From Tetrastigma voinierianum (Eukaryota; Streptophyta; Magnoliopsida; Vitales; Vitaceae), in NCBI GenBank assembly GCA_016808115.1, contig JAEQBH010006396.1, positions 1-64,000 of the forward strand: DNA of 64,000 nucleotides. Reading direction: 5' to 3'. The notes under the pieces are model-generated. The model was not told the origin of the DNA, searched no databases, and saw nothing but the letters and a program-made list of their open reading frames with translations. Every line of letters starts with the position of its first letter. Positions within the stretch are counted from its first letter, which is position 1. Position numbers and translations under genes: made by a program. Shown piece by piece: positions 53,211 to 64,000 of this stretch.

Positions 53211-54127
53211 TGTAACACCCCAAAATAGACCCTAGTCGTTTTCGACATGTTTAGGGTATTTTGTAAGCATAATTTGACTGTTTCGTGAGTTAAATGTGGC
53301 TTAGGGAAATGAGAGACAGGAAAGTTACAAAACCAAGGAAAATTTTGAAGTGGTCTAAAAGAGAGGGGTATAAAAGTCATAGTTCACAAAATTGAGGCCA
53401 AAGTATAATATGACATAAATTGCTTTGCAAATAGAATGAGTTATGGGCTTAAAAGCAAATAAGCAAACTTAACCCAAAAATGGGTTTTTAATGGCCAAAC
53501 AAGGCCTTAGCAAAAGATGGAATTTAAAGACCAAAATTGGTCTCATTTGGAGGAGGAAAAAATCGTGAAGAGAGAAGAAGAGAGGAGGAAGAGAGAAGAA
53601 GAGAGGAGGAAGAGGAAGAGAAGCGGTCAGGCCCACAGGTATGGAAGGCCCGGATTATGTGGATCTAACGGATATGAACTCTATTATGAATCCCACATGG
53701 ATTTTGTGTGGGATTCTAGAGAGGTTTATGAGTTTCCAAATCTAGGGTTTGTTAGGATTTCTTCTAATCAAAGATTTATTGAAGGTAGGGTTGGTAAATA
53801 CTCTAAATCCAGAAAAGTAGGGAATCCTCTCTTTGAGGTTGGATTCATGGTTAAATATTAAGCAATTGAGTTAGGGTTTAGAGTAAACCCTAACAAATCC
53901 TTGATTTAAGCTTGTGTATGGGATTTAAGACCCATATTGAAATGATTTTGGGGAGAAATTCATGGAAAGGTTTGAAAGAAGATGAGAAATGAAAGATGAA
54001 TTGAATGAAAAGAGATTCGAGTGAATTGGAATGGTTTTGAGGAGTGTGTAGGAAGTGTGGGAGTGATCCATGGATTAAAGTGAAGGAAAAATGTGAGAAA
54101 ACACCCATTCTGGGCATTCTCGGGTGT

Positions 54128-54226
54128 CTTCTACCGGTAGAAGTTAAGTTCTACCGGTAGAACTTCGATTCTGGTCATTTTTGGCCAAGTCCTACCGGTA
54201 GAAGTTAAGTTCTACCGGTAGAACTT
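54128..54226. repeat. ACCGGT palindrome block of LTR-D
   Basis: Four cores CTACCGGTAG in 99 nt. Two lie in the perfect 20-bp palindrome AAGTTCTACCGGTAGAACTT (54,146-54,165 and 54,207-54,226); another is the 16-bp palindrome CTTCTACCGGTAGAAG (54,128-54,143). It is repeated unchanged in copy 2 (58,305-58,403) and altered in copy 3 (62,484-62,586). Confidence 0.97.
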
Positions 54227-54879
54227 GTTCTGGTTTTCCAGTTTTGACCAGTTTTTGTATTTTGGCCATAACTTTCTCATTTCTTATCCGATTTGAGTGA
54301 TTCAAGTGGCCACTTAAACTAGACTTCAAGGTGAACAAAACCTATTTTATAGGTATCTCCAAATTCTGACTCTAGATAGCAAAAATTCACTCAAAAGTGG
54401 GATAATGTGCAAGACCAAAATTCTGGTTCAGCTTTGAACATAGAAGTCAGGATGTTTCGGACGTAACTCGGGGTCCTGGTGCTCGATTTAGGTGATTCAA
54501 TTGGGAAATGAACCCTTATCACCTTAGATTTAAAGGATCACAAATAACCAGTGTCAAATATGGAGAAAATGTACTGGAAAAAATTAATATCGCAAACTAT
54601 CCCTCGATAAAATCGGTAAACCGACTAGTTGGCATGAAATGCCATAACTTGAGTTTGGATGATCGATTGGATTGATTCTAATTCCTGGGTAACGTAGATT
54701 CATAGAATAATAAGAATACATGATTAAGGTGTGATTACATGCTCATCATACCTTACCAGTATTTGGAATACGATCGGTCATGAACGTATAATATGGCTAA
54801 TAATGCTCTACTATAAGATAGTAAGTTATTGAACTCATATAATTGTAAAATTGCCTAAGACCCGATTTATTGAACAACC

Positions 54880-55070
54880 TGACACTCTGGGCATCGCCGG
54901 CACATTAGTACTTGGTACTCTGTTAATCTGCGGCGGCACTCTCTGTAGTGCTTGGCACATTAGTACTTCGGTACTCTACGATTAGTGCTCTGGCACTCTG
55001 GCCGTGCCCGGCACACTAGTGCCGGTACTCTCGATTAGTCGGCGGCACTCTCGTCTGTCTTTGTACCTTC
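54880..55070. repeat. GC-rich minisatellite of LTR-D
   Basis: About three to four units of 50-60 nt built on 'ggcacattagtac', 'ggtactct' and 'gattagtgc'. Equivalents lie at about 59,050-59,215 and 63,230-63,415 with different unit counts. Confidence 0.85.
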
Positions 55071-55279
55071 GGGTACTTATTGTGCTGTGTCCTACTCATT
55101 CCGTATTACTAGTCTAGGTAATCTAACAATTATAAGTATAGAATCGATGGTACCTCTGCAGCAGGGCGCTCATTATCGATAACACCCGAGTATAAGTCTA
55201 GTAGTACTACGGGTACTCCGTGTCCCGATAACACAGTGCTCGTAAAATTAGTACCTGAGGTGCTCGTGTGATAAAATAA

Positions 55280-56440
55280 GTATAAGTTACGTATTTTCAA
55301 AGGGTACTCTTGTATCGGAAAATAAGTATAAGTTCTGTAAAATAAGTATAAACCCAGTCCATACCTGTAAATTCACTTGTCCCCAATGAATGCGTGATGT
55401 CCCTCTGAAGAAAATAATGTAGTATTTGTATAAGTACGTCAGGCCCATGCGTGCTATGATCACGATGCAATTTCCGACTTATCGTACCTACGGTACCTTA
55501 AGTAAAGAAGAGAATAAGATCGAAATCTGAGAGAATCGGTTACGTAACACAAGTATAAGATACGTAAGATAAAGAATAAGTCCATGCTTATTATAGGATT
55601 CGTAAGATAAATATAAGTTGTAATATACGTATAAGATGAAATACATGTATAAGTTATAACACACGTATAAGATCGAGAAATGCAGTATAAGTTCCGTGGG
55701 CCCGGTATAAGTTACGTAAGACAAGTATACTCCGGTAATACATGTATAAAATCACGAAATACATGTATAAGTTCGAGAATACATGTCTGAAAATCAGAAA
55801 TACATGTATATGCTCAGTAATACGGGGATAAAGATCAAAAATACGAGAATAAACTACGTAATACAAGTAGAAGATCCGTAAAGACAGGATAGGTTACGTA
55901 GTACAGAAGTATGAAATCACAGTACTAATATAAGTTAAGAGTACCTCACGGGTACTCATGTCACGATTAGTTTTACGTAGTACCTACGGTATCTCGTATA
56001 AGCTGGGATAATGATAAACTTCGTAGTACCTACGGGTACTCCTGTATGAGTATAGGTATACGTTAACCTAGGACTTGTTGGGATATGATACCAACACAAG
56101 TTGGTATCAAAGCAGACATTTGATCAAGTAGTACTTACGGGTACTCCTGTATAAGATTAAGTTCCGCAAATCCATTATACGTTCCGTAATCTCTGTGATA
56201 CAGGATAAGTATAAGTTCTGTAAACTCCTACGGGAGATCTGAGATATAAGCTCAGTCACGATAGTATACGAGAAATCCGAATAAGAATAAGATCTAGAAG
56301 CGGTACATAAGTATAAGACACGGATAAGAATAAGTTTGTGTGAGTATAAGATCCAATAAGGATAAATTACGCCATAAGTGTAATTCACGAGTAAGTATAA
56401 GATTGTTATAAGTGATATAAGTTCCAGTACCGTTTATAAG
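55280..56440. repeat. 'agtataagtt' minisatellite of LTR-D
   Basis: Dozens of degenerate units of about 16-30 nt around 'agtataagttacgtaa' and 'atacatgtataag'. Equivalents lie at about 59,430-60,200 and from 63,480 to the window end. Unit length and spacing are irregular, so it is not a simple satellite. Confidence 0.85.
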
Positions 56441-57099
56441 GAATGCGAATAAGCATAAATATGGATCCTATGGGAGACTTAAGCATTCTATTAAAAAGTC
56501 ACAGGTACAAATTTGGCGAAATTATTTTTATTAACCTGAATAGGAACTAGACACGAAATCCGAGAAAATCATGAGTTATGTAAAAGAGATGAATTGGATG
56601 CCTTGCCATTGCATATGTCTAAGTTTGCTGCGAATATGATCTGACTGGTATATATTGGTTTATATGATTCATGATGATTTTTTGATATTTGTTTATTATA
56701 AGTTTATCATGATTCGATGCTATAAATGCATGTGCATCGGTATAAGTTATAAGAATATGCTTCCCGGCTGGCGTAAAGCAGCACGGGTTTTGTCAGGTGT
56801 AGGTACGAGGAGAAGACATCGACGAACATCCGCTCTGGTTGGGCCAACACACTTGTAAGGGTTCACTACATGTAGGTTCCGTGCTCTGATTTGTAAATGT
56901 AAAGGTTCAGTTTTGTATAAGTAAATGGGACTCAGTTATATGTGTATAGATTTTGATGGACACCACTCCGGTGGTAGTTCTTTTGATTCTGTTATAAGAT
57001 GTGGGCCATACCACTTTACCGAGTTAACTTTTAAAAAAAAAAAATCAGGTGCAAAGAGTCCCGGTATTTGGTCTCGCGTCTGAAAATCGAGTTGTGACA

Positions 57100-57392
57100 A
57101 GTTGGTATCGAGCCCGGGTTTAGGGCGTTCTGGATAAGTCTCGAATTAAGGATGCACCTACATGTAATGTGTTGGCACTGTGCGAATGTCTGTCTGTATA
57201 TGAGCTAGAATGAATCCAATACCAATCGACTGCGAAAGATTAAAGAAAGGAGATGTAGTTACGATGGAGCTTTGATGGCTCAGTGAGGAGTCGCGCTCCA
57301 ACCGAAAAAGACATGAAAGGAAAGGATCGATATAGAACATGCCTGCATTACTAGGTATGAATTTAGAGGGTGAAATTCTTATAAAGGAGAAT
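57100..57392 (+). other. LTR-D internal segment 1 (293 bp)
   Basis: Starts with a primer site (tggtatcgagccc, 57,103-57,115, iMet type with one base lost) and ends with the decayed polypurine tract ataaaggagaatt next to the following LTR. Between them are about 250 nt with no coding region beyond a trace of pol end. Confidence 0.88.
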
Positions 57393-60300
57393 TGTAACAC
57401 CCCAAAATAGACCTAGTCGTTTTGACATGTTTAGAATTATTTGTAAGCATAATTTATTTGTTTGTGAGTTAAATGTGAAACAGGGAAATGAGAGACCAGG
57501 AGAGAAGTTACAAAACTTAAGGAAAATTTGAAATTGGTCTAAAAGGGAGTATAAAAGTCATAGTTCTAAATTAGAGGCCAAAGTATAATATGACATAAAT
57601 TGCTTTGCAAATAGAGAATGAGTTATGGGCAAGCAAATAAGCAAACTTAACCCAAAAATGGGTTTAATGGCAACAAAGGCCTTAGCAAAAGATGGAATTT
57701 AAAGACGAAAATTGGTCTCATTTGGAGGAAGGAAAAAATCGTGAAGAGAGAGAAAGAAAGGAAGAGAGAAGAAAGAGAGGAGGAAGAGGAAAGAGAGAAG
57801 CCAAGGTCAAGCCCACAAGGTATGGCGATTATGTATGGATTTAACCTTGGATATGAACTTCTTATTATGAATCACATAGTTTTGTATGGGATTCTAGAGA
57901 GAGGTTTTATGAGTTCCCGAATCTAGGGTTTGTTAGGATTTCTTCCTAATCAAGATTTATTGAAGGTAGGGTTGGTAATGCTCTAAATCCACAAGTAGGG
58001 GAATCCTCTCTTTGAGGTTGGATTCATGGTTAAATATTAAGCAATTGAGTTAGGGTTTAGAGTAAGCCTAGCAAATCCTTGAGTTTAGCTTGTGTATGGG
58101 TTAAGACCCATATTGAAATGATTTTAGGAGAAATTGTGGAAAGGTTTGAAAGAAGATAAGAAATGAAAGATGAATTGAATAGAAAAGAGATTCCAAGGTG
58201 AATTGGAATGGGTTTGAGGTGTGTAGGAAGTGTGGGAGTGATCCACGGATTAAAGTGAAGGAAAAAAATGTGAGAAAACACCCATTCTGGGCATTCTCGG
58301 GTGTCTTCTACCGGTAGAAGTTAAGTTCTACCGGTAGAACTTCGATTCTGGTCATTTTTGGCCAAGTCCTACCGGTAGAAGTTAAGTTCTACCGGTAGAA
58401 CTTGTTCTGGTTTTCCAGTTTTGACCAGTTTTTGTATTTTGGCCACGCTTTCTCATTTCTTATCGATTTAGAGGTGATTAGTGGCCGCAAACTAGACTTC
58501 AAGGAGAAAAAAACCTATTTTATAGGTATCTCCAAATTATGATTCTAGATAGCTTAAAAATTCACTCAAAATGGGACCATGTGCAAGCCAAATTCTGGTT
58601 CCAGCTTTAAACATAGAGAAGTCCGGGATGTTTCGGACGTAACTCGAGTTCCGGTGCTCCGATTTAGGTGATTCAATTGGGGGTAGACATATCACCTTAG
58701 ATTTAAAGGAGCACAAATAACCAGTGTGAAATATGGAGAGAAAATGTTGGAAAAAGTAATATCGCAAACTATCCCTCGATAAAATCGGTAAACCGACTAG
58801 TTGGCATGAAATGCGCAGCGAGTTTGGATGATCCAGGTGGATTGATTCAATTCACGATGCACGTAGATTCATAGAATAATAAGAATACATGATTAAGGTG
58901 TGATTACATGCTCTCATACCTTGCAGTATTACGGAATAAATTCGGTCATGACGTATAATATGGCTAATAATGCTCTACTATGAGATATTACATTATAAGG
59001 TATTGAACTCATATAATTATAAAATTGCACAAGACCGAGTTTGAATGACCACGGCACTCGATCGTGCTTGACGTAGTGCCGGTACTCTTTGATTGAAGTG
59101 CGACGGCGCACTCGTGACCGTCGCCGGCACATTAGTACTCCGGTACTCTCTGATTAGTGCTCGGCACTCGCGTCGCCGGCACACTAGTGCCGGTACTCTC
59201 GATTCGTCACGGCGACCTCTACGTCACATCTTGTACCAACCGGGTACTTATTGTGTGTCCTACTCATTCATCATTACTGATCTGATAATCTAACGTTGTA
59301 TTGTAGTCGGCGACCTCATGGGTACTCTCATGTCAGTACTTTGAAATACATGATCTGTGTGCCCTCAGCATAAAATAATGTCTTACAAGTGCATAAGTCA
59401 TTTAGTACACAAGGGTATCGTATCAAATAAAATAAGTATAGGATGCAGCCTAAGGGTACTCTTGTATCGGAAAATAAGTATAAGTTACGTAAAATAAGTA
59501 TAAAACCGAGTCATACCTATAGGTACTTCAAGTCTAATGAATGTGATACATTCTCCCAGAAGACTAATGTCGGTATTTGTATAAGTCGATCGGAGCCTTG
59601 TACGTGCCAGCTCATGATCTGAGTACGTGGAGCTTATCGTACCTACGAATCTACCTTAAGTAAAGAGAATAAGATCAAATACAGAATCGATTAATAACAC
59701 AAGTATAAGATCTATAAGATAAGAATAAGTCACATTACACAACTATAAGTTCCGTAAGATAAATATAAGTTGTGTATACATGTAAGATAAAATACATGTA
59801 TAAGTTACATGTTTGCAGTATAAGATCAAATACCAGGTATAAGTTCCGTAAGACCAATTATAAGTTTCTGTAAGACAGTATAACAAGGTAATACATGTAC
59901 TAAAATCTGAAATACATGTATAAGTTCGGAAGTACATGTATAAGTCCAGAAACACATGTATATATAAAGTAATACCGAGGATAAGATCAGAAATGCAGAA
60001 TAAACCTCTTGTAATACAAGTAAGTCAGTAAGACGAAGGATGGTTCTGTAGTACAAGAGTATAAGATACAGTACTAATATAAGTTAAAAGTACCTACGGG
60101 TATCTATATCAATTAGTTTTACGTAGTACCTCACGGGTATCTCATTATAAGCTCGGGATAAGGATAAACTCAGAAGTAGTACCTACGGGTACTCCGTATG
60201 AGTATAGGTATGTACGTTAAGCTAGGACTTGTTGGGATATGATGCCAACACAAGTTGTTATCGGAACAAAGCATTTGATCAAGTAAGTACTTGGCGGGTA

Positions 60301-61269
60301 CTCCAGAGTATGAATTAAGTTCGCAAATCCGATTATCACGTTCCGTAATCTACGTGTTTTCACGGGAACCCCGACAGTGTAAACTCCGTAGGATAAATTA
60401 TGAGATACGTAAGCTCCTGGATGGAGATATTTTCAGCTGGAAATATGACCATCTGAGATATGGGATAGGAATAAGAATCGATGACCATAAGTATAGTTTG
60501 GACAAAATCAAGTTTTGTGTAGTATAGATCAGCCAGGACAAATGCACCTTCTGGTAATTCACTGGAAGTGATATCAGTTGTTATCAAGTATCAGTTGATG
60601 CAGTTTATCAGAATCTGAGACAGAAGCATAATGGATCTATGGAGTTGTGCATTAATTAAAAGATCACAGAATTTAGTTGAGCAGGTGCTTTTTTGAGTGA
60701 TGAATAGGAGCAGGCTTTGAGAATCTGAAGTGTGAGTTATGTAAAGAGATAGAGTGGATACACTTTGCCATTGCATATGTCTAAGTTTACTCTGAATATG
60801 ATCTGACCTGTTATATATTGGTTTATATGATTCATGATGATTTTGATATTTGTTTCTATTATAAGTTTATCATGATTCAGTATAAATGCATGTGCATCAG
60901 TATAAGTTATAAGAATATGCTTCCCACTAAGCGTAAAGCTTATACGGGTTTTAATCCCGTGTAGGTACGAAGGAAGACATCGGCAAACATCAGCATGCAA
61001 TTTGGGCCAACACACTTGTAAGGGTTCACTACATGTGGAGATTAGGTGCTTTCGATTTGTAAATGTAAGGTTCGGTGATTTGTATAAATGCAAATGGGAC
61101 TGGGTTATATGTGTATAGATTTTTGATGGATTTCCCTCCGGTGGTAGTTCTTTTGATTATGTTATAAGATGTGGGCCATACCCACAGGTGCCAGTTGGCT
61201 TTAAAAAAAAAAAAATCAGGTCAAGAGTCCCAGTATTTGGTCTCGCGTCCCGAAAATCGGGGTGTGACA
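57393..61269 (+). repeat. LTR-D copy 2
   Basis: 3,877 bp from TGTAACACCCC to GGTGTGACA. Long stretches are identical to copy 1 (for example the palindrome block), interrupted by patches full of small indels. Confidence 0.92.
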
Positions 61270-61568
61270 AGTTGGTATCAGAGCCAAGGTTTAGGCGTTT
61301 CTGGATAAGTCTCAAATTAAGGATGCACCTACATAGTAATGTGTTGGCCTAATGCGAATGTCCTGTCCTGTATATCGACTAGAATGAATCAATACCAATC
61401 CAGCTCTGAAAGATTAAGAAAGGAGATGTAGTTCTGATGGAGCTTTGATGGCTCAAGTGAGAGTCACGCTCCAACTTCTGAAAAAGACATGAAAGGAAAG
61501 GATCTGATATAGAACATGCACATGCTAGAGTATGAATTTCGAGGACGAAATTCTTATAAGGGGAGAAT
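61270..61568 (+). other. LTR-D internal segment 2 (299 bp)
   Basis: The best preserved unit: primer site TGGTATCAGAGCCAAGG (61,273-61,289), matching the initiator tRNA-Met type exactly. At the other end, tttcgaggacgaaattctt (about 61,537-61,555) recalls the last codons of Del-type pol ('FRGRNSF'), followed by the polypurine tract aaggggagaatt. All of gag and nearly all of pol are missing. Confidence 0.92.
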
Positions 61569-64000
61569 TGCTAACACCCCAAAATAGACCACAGTCGTTT
61601 TTCGACATGTTTAAGGGTATTTTGTAAGCATAATTTGTTGTTTCGTGAGTTAAATGTGAAGCAGGGAAATGAGGGCAGGAAAGTTACAAAACTTAAGGAA
61701 AATTTTGAAATTGGTCTAAAGAGGGTATAAAAGTCATAGTTCACAAAATTAGAGGCGAAGTATAATATGACATAGAATTGCTTGCAAATAGAATGAGTTA
61801 TGGGCTTAAAAGCAAATAAGCAAACTTAACCCAAAAATGGGTTTTTAATGGCCAAACGAGGCCTTGGCAAAAGATAGATTTAAAGACCAAAATTGGTCTC
61901 ATTTGGAGGAGGAGGAAAAAATGAAGTGAAGAGAAGAAAGAGAGGAGGAAGAGAGAAGAAGAGAGGAGGAAGAGGAAGAGAAGCCAAGATCAAGCCCACA
62001 AGGTATGGAAACTGAATTATGTATGGATCTAACCTTGGATATGAACTCTATTATGAATCACATGGATTTTGTATGGGATTCTAGAGAGGTTTATGAGTTC
62101 CAAATCTAGGGTTTGTTAGGATTTCTTCCTAATCAAAGATTTATTGAAGGTAGGGTTGGTAAATACTCTAAATCCACAAGAAAAGTAGGGAATCCTCTCT
62201 TTGAGGTTGGATTCATGGTTAAATATTAAGCAATTAAGTTAGGGTTTAGAGTAACCCTAACAAATCCTTGAGTTTAGCTTGTGTATGGGTTAAGACCCAT
62301 ATTGAGTGATTTGGGAGAAATTCATGGAAAGGTTTGAAAGAAGATGAGAAATGAAAAGATGAATTGAATAGAAAGAGATTCGAGGTGAATTGGAATGGTT
62401 TTGAGGTGTGAAGTGTGGGTGATCCACGTGGATTAAAGTGAAGGAAAAATGTGAAAACACCCATTCTGGGCATTCTCGGGTGTCTTCTACCGGTAGAGGT
62501 GGATTCCACCATTGGGACTGATTCTGGTCATTTTGACGAGTCCCTACCGAGTAGAAGTTAAGTTCTACCGGTAGAAGCTTGATACAGTTTTCAGTTTTGA
62601 CCAGTTTTTGTATTTTGGCCATAACCTCATTTCTTATCCGATTTGAGTGATTCAAGTGGCCACTTAAACTAGACTTCAAGGAGAAAAAAACCTATTTTAT
62701 AGGTATCTCCAAATTATGATTCTAGATAGCTTAAAAATTCACTCAAAAAATGGGGCCCAGTATGCAAGGCAGAATTCTGGTTCCAGCTTTCAAACATAGA
62801 AGTCAGGGATGTTTCGAGGACGTAACTCGGAGATTAGGTGCTCCGATTTGGTGATTCCAATTTGGGAAATGAACCCTTATCACCTTAGATTGGAGCACAA
62901 ATAACCAGTGTCAAATATGGAGAAAATGTACTGGAAAAAATTAATATCGTAAACTATCCCTCGGTAAAATCGGTAAACCGACTAGTTGGCATGAAATTCC
63001 ATAACTTAAGTTTGGACGATCCGATTGGATTGATTCAATTCCTGGGTAACGTAGATTCACGAAGGTAAGAATACATGATTAAGGTGTGATTACATGCTCA
63101 TCATACCTTACCGGTATTTGGAATACGATCGGTCGTGAGCGTATAATATGGCTAATAATATCTCTTATAAGATAGTAAGTTATTGAACTCATATAAATTG
63201 TAAAATTGCCTAAGACCAGTTTGAATGACCACGGCGCTCTACGTCGTGCTTGGCACATTAGTACTTGGTACTCTTTGATTAGTGCGGCGGCACTCTCGGC
63301 CGATGCCGGCATTAGTACCGATTGCTCTACGATTAGTGCTGGCACTCTCTGGCCAGATGCCGACCACTGAGTACTTAGGTACTCTACGATTAGTGCGACG
63401 AGCTCTCGGTCTGTGTGTACCTTCGGTGCCCCTGTTGTCTTGTGTCCTACTCATTCAGTATTCTTGGTCTATGTAATCTAACAATTATAAGTATAAAGTC
63501 CCGATGAAGCACCTCACAGTACTCACGTCATCCGGTAACACCGATGCTCTCGAAATTCTAGTAGTACCCTACGGGTACTCCGTGTCGGTAACACCCATTA
63601 TAAGTCATTAGTACCTAAGGGTACTCGTATCAAAATAAAATAAGTATAGGAAGTTACGTAATTTACCTAAAGGGTACTCTCGTATCGGAAAATAGTATAA
63701 GTTACGTAAAAATAAGTATAAAATCAGTCATACCTACGGAGTACTTAGTCTAATGAATATGTGATATGTTCCCTCTGAAAGACTAATAATGGAGTATGCG
63801 TATAAGTCTGTCAGGCCTTGTCGTGCTATGATCGATCTGTTCAGTGTGCACCTATGCAGGTACCTTCATTAAAGAATAAGATCAAAATCTGAGAATCGGT
63901 TACGTAACATGAGTATAAGATACGCTAAGATAAAATAAGTCCTGTACACAACATAAAGTTAGTAAGATAAATATGGTTAAAGTAATATGTGCAAGATCTG
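61569..64000 (+). repeat. LTR-D copy 3 (cut by the window edge)
   Basis: Starts TGCTAACACCCC (one inserted base relative to the other starts). 2,432 nt are visible, collinear with copies 1 and 2 up to the 'agtataagtt' minisatellite. Its palindrome block is partly destroyed. Confidence 0.9.

Larger units (their letters stand above)
53211..57099 (+). repeat. LTR-D copy 1
   Basis: 3,889 bp from TGTAACACCCC to GTTGTGACA. Parts in order: an A/G-rich stretch with 'gaggaagagagaag' repeats (53,570-53,625), the ACCGGT palindrome block (54,128-54,226), a GC-rich minisatellite (54,880-55,070), a long 'agtataagtt' minisatellite (55,280-56,440), and a U5-like end. Open stretches in it (for example 53,517-53,861) are not conserved as frames among the copies. 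Confidence 0.9.
53211..64000 (+). mobile_element. LTR-D tandem array (LTR-int-LTR-int-LTR)
   Basis: Three LTR-D copies start at 53,211, 57,393 and 61,569 (period 4,182 and 4,176 nt), separated by internal segments of 293 and 299 bp. Each internal segment has a primer site at its left and a polypurine tract at its right, so these are LTR-element units stripped of all coding DNA. TGTAACACCCC starts, an iMet primer site and LTRs near 3.9 kb fit Del/Tekay chromoviruses. The right end lies beyond the window. Confidence 0.9.

Noticed and set aside
53517..53861. Open stretch of 114 codons rich in Glu/Lys/Arg in LTR-D
   Set aside because: The same DNA in copies 2 and 3 is frameshifted and the frame is not conserved. 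It is a purine-rich repeat translated by chance.
55280..56440. CRISPR-like direct repeats
   Set aside because: Units are irregular in length and sequence with no unique spacers, and the context is a plant LTR.
61270..61289. Possible tRNA-related gene fragment
   Set aside because: The match is to the complement of a tRNA 3' end and sits exactly after an LTR. It is a primer-binding site.

Overview
The window looks like an intergenic block from a large plant (angiosperm) nuclear genome. I found no host gene I could defend. Nearly all of it is retrotransposon DNA stacked in layers: Ty3/gypsy polyproteins, Athila-like LTR elements with a tRNA-Asp-type primer site, chromovirus (Del/Tekay)-like long LTRs, L1-type LINEs with ORF1/EN/RT, and a tRNA-derived SINE. 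Almost every coding stretch carries stops and frameshifts. Names used here: LTR-A to LTR-F are LTR families, Gyp-F is the gypsy backbone of the left half, and L1-1 to L1-7 are the LINE copies.

Left half (1-35,237). The backbone is Gyp-F on the + strand. Pieces of its polyprotein (1-25, 3,868-4,070, 5,323-5,451, 14,374-14,713) run into an LTR (14,714-17,973), which is followed by a second internal region: leader, gag, protease, RT, RNase H (17,974-19,451, 25,006-26,028, 26,775-27,170, 33,998-34,820). One LTR thus sits between two internal regions. Into this backbone went: a deleted LTR-A element (26-3,867); L1-1; L1-2, which holds a solo LTR-A, which holds a SINE and the nearly complete L1-3; a solo LTR-E inside LTR-F; a solo LTR-A (19,452-25,005), which holds L1-4 (itself holding a solo LTR-B) and a second solo LTR-B; L1-5; L1-6, which holds a complete-ended LTR-B element; and L1-7. 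Most junctions are fixed by target-site duplications that I could read directly.

Middle (35,238-53,210). Athila-like DNA, family LTR-C. A minus-strand element of subtype C2 (35,238-47,759) contains a minus-strand element of subtype C1 (37,137-44,258). A plus-strand C1 copy (47,760 to about 52,480) breaks the right LTR of C2. These elements keep gag and protease but no visible RT or integrase. Their LTRs carry clusters of GCGAAA/TTTCGC inverted repeats. A GC-rich unclassified leader (52,480-53,210) follows.

Right end (53,211-64,000). A tandem array of the very long LTR-D (about 3.88 kb) alternating with internal segments of only about 295 bp: LTR, internal, LTR, internal, LTR (cut by the window edge). 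LTR-D holds perfect 20-bp palindromes around ACCGGT and two different degenerate minisatellites.

Most interesting: an L1 copy whose 5' end carries an inverted copy of its own target flank; a small hairpin conserved about 117-139 nt from the 5' end of three L1 copies; an ORF1-only LINE; the palindrome-loaded LTRs; and the LTR-D array with near-minimal internals.
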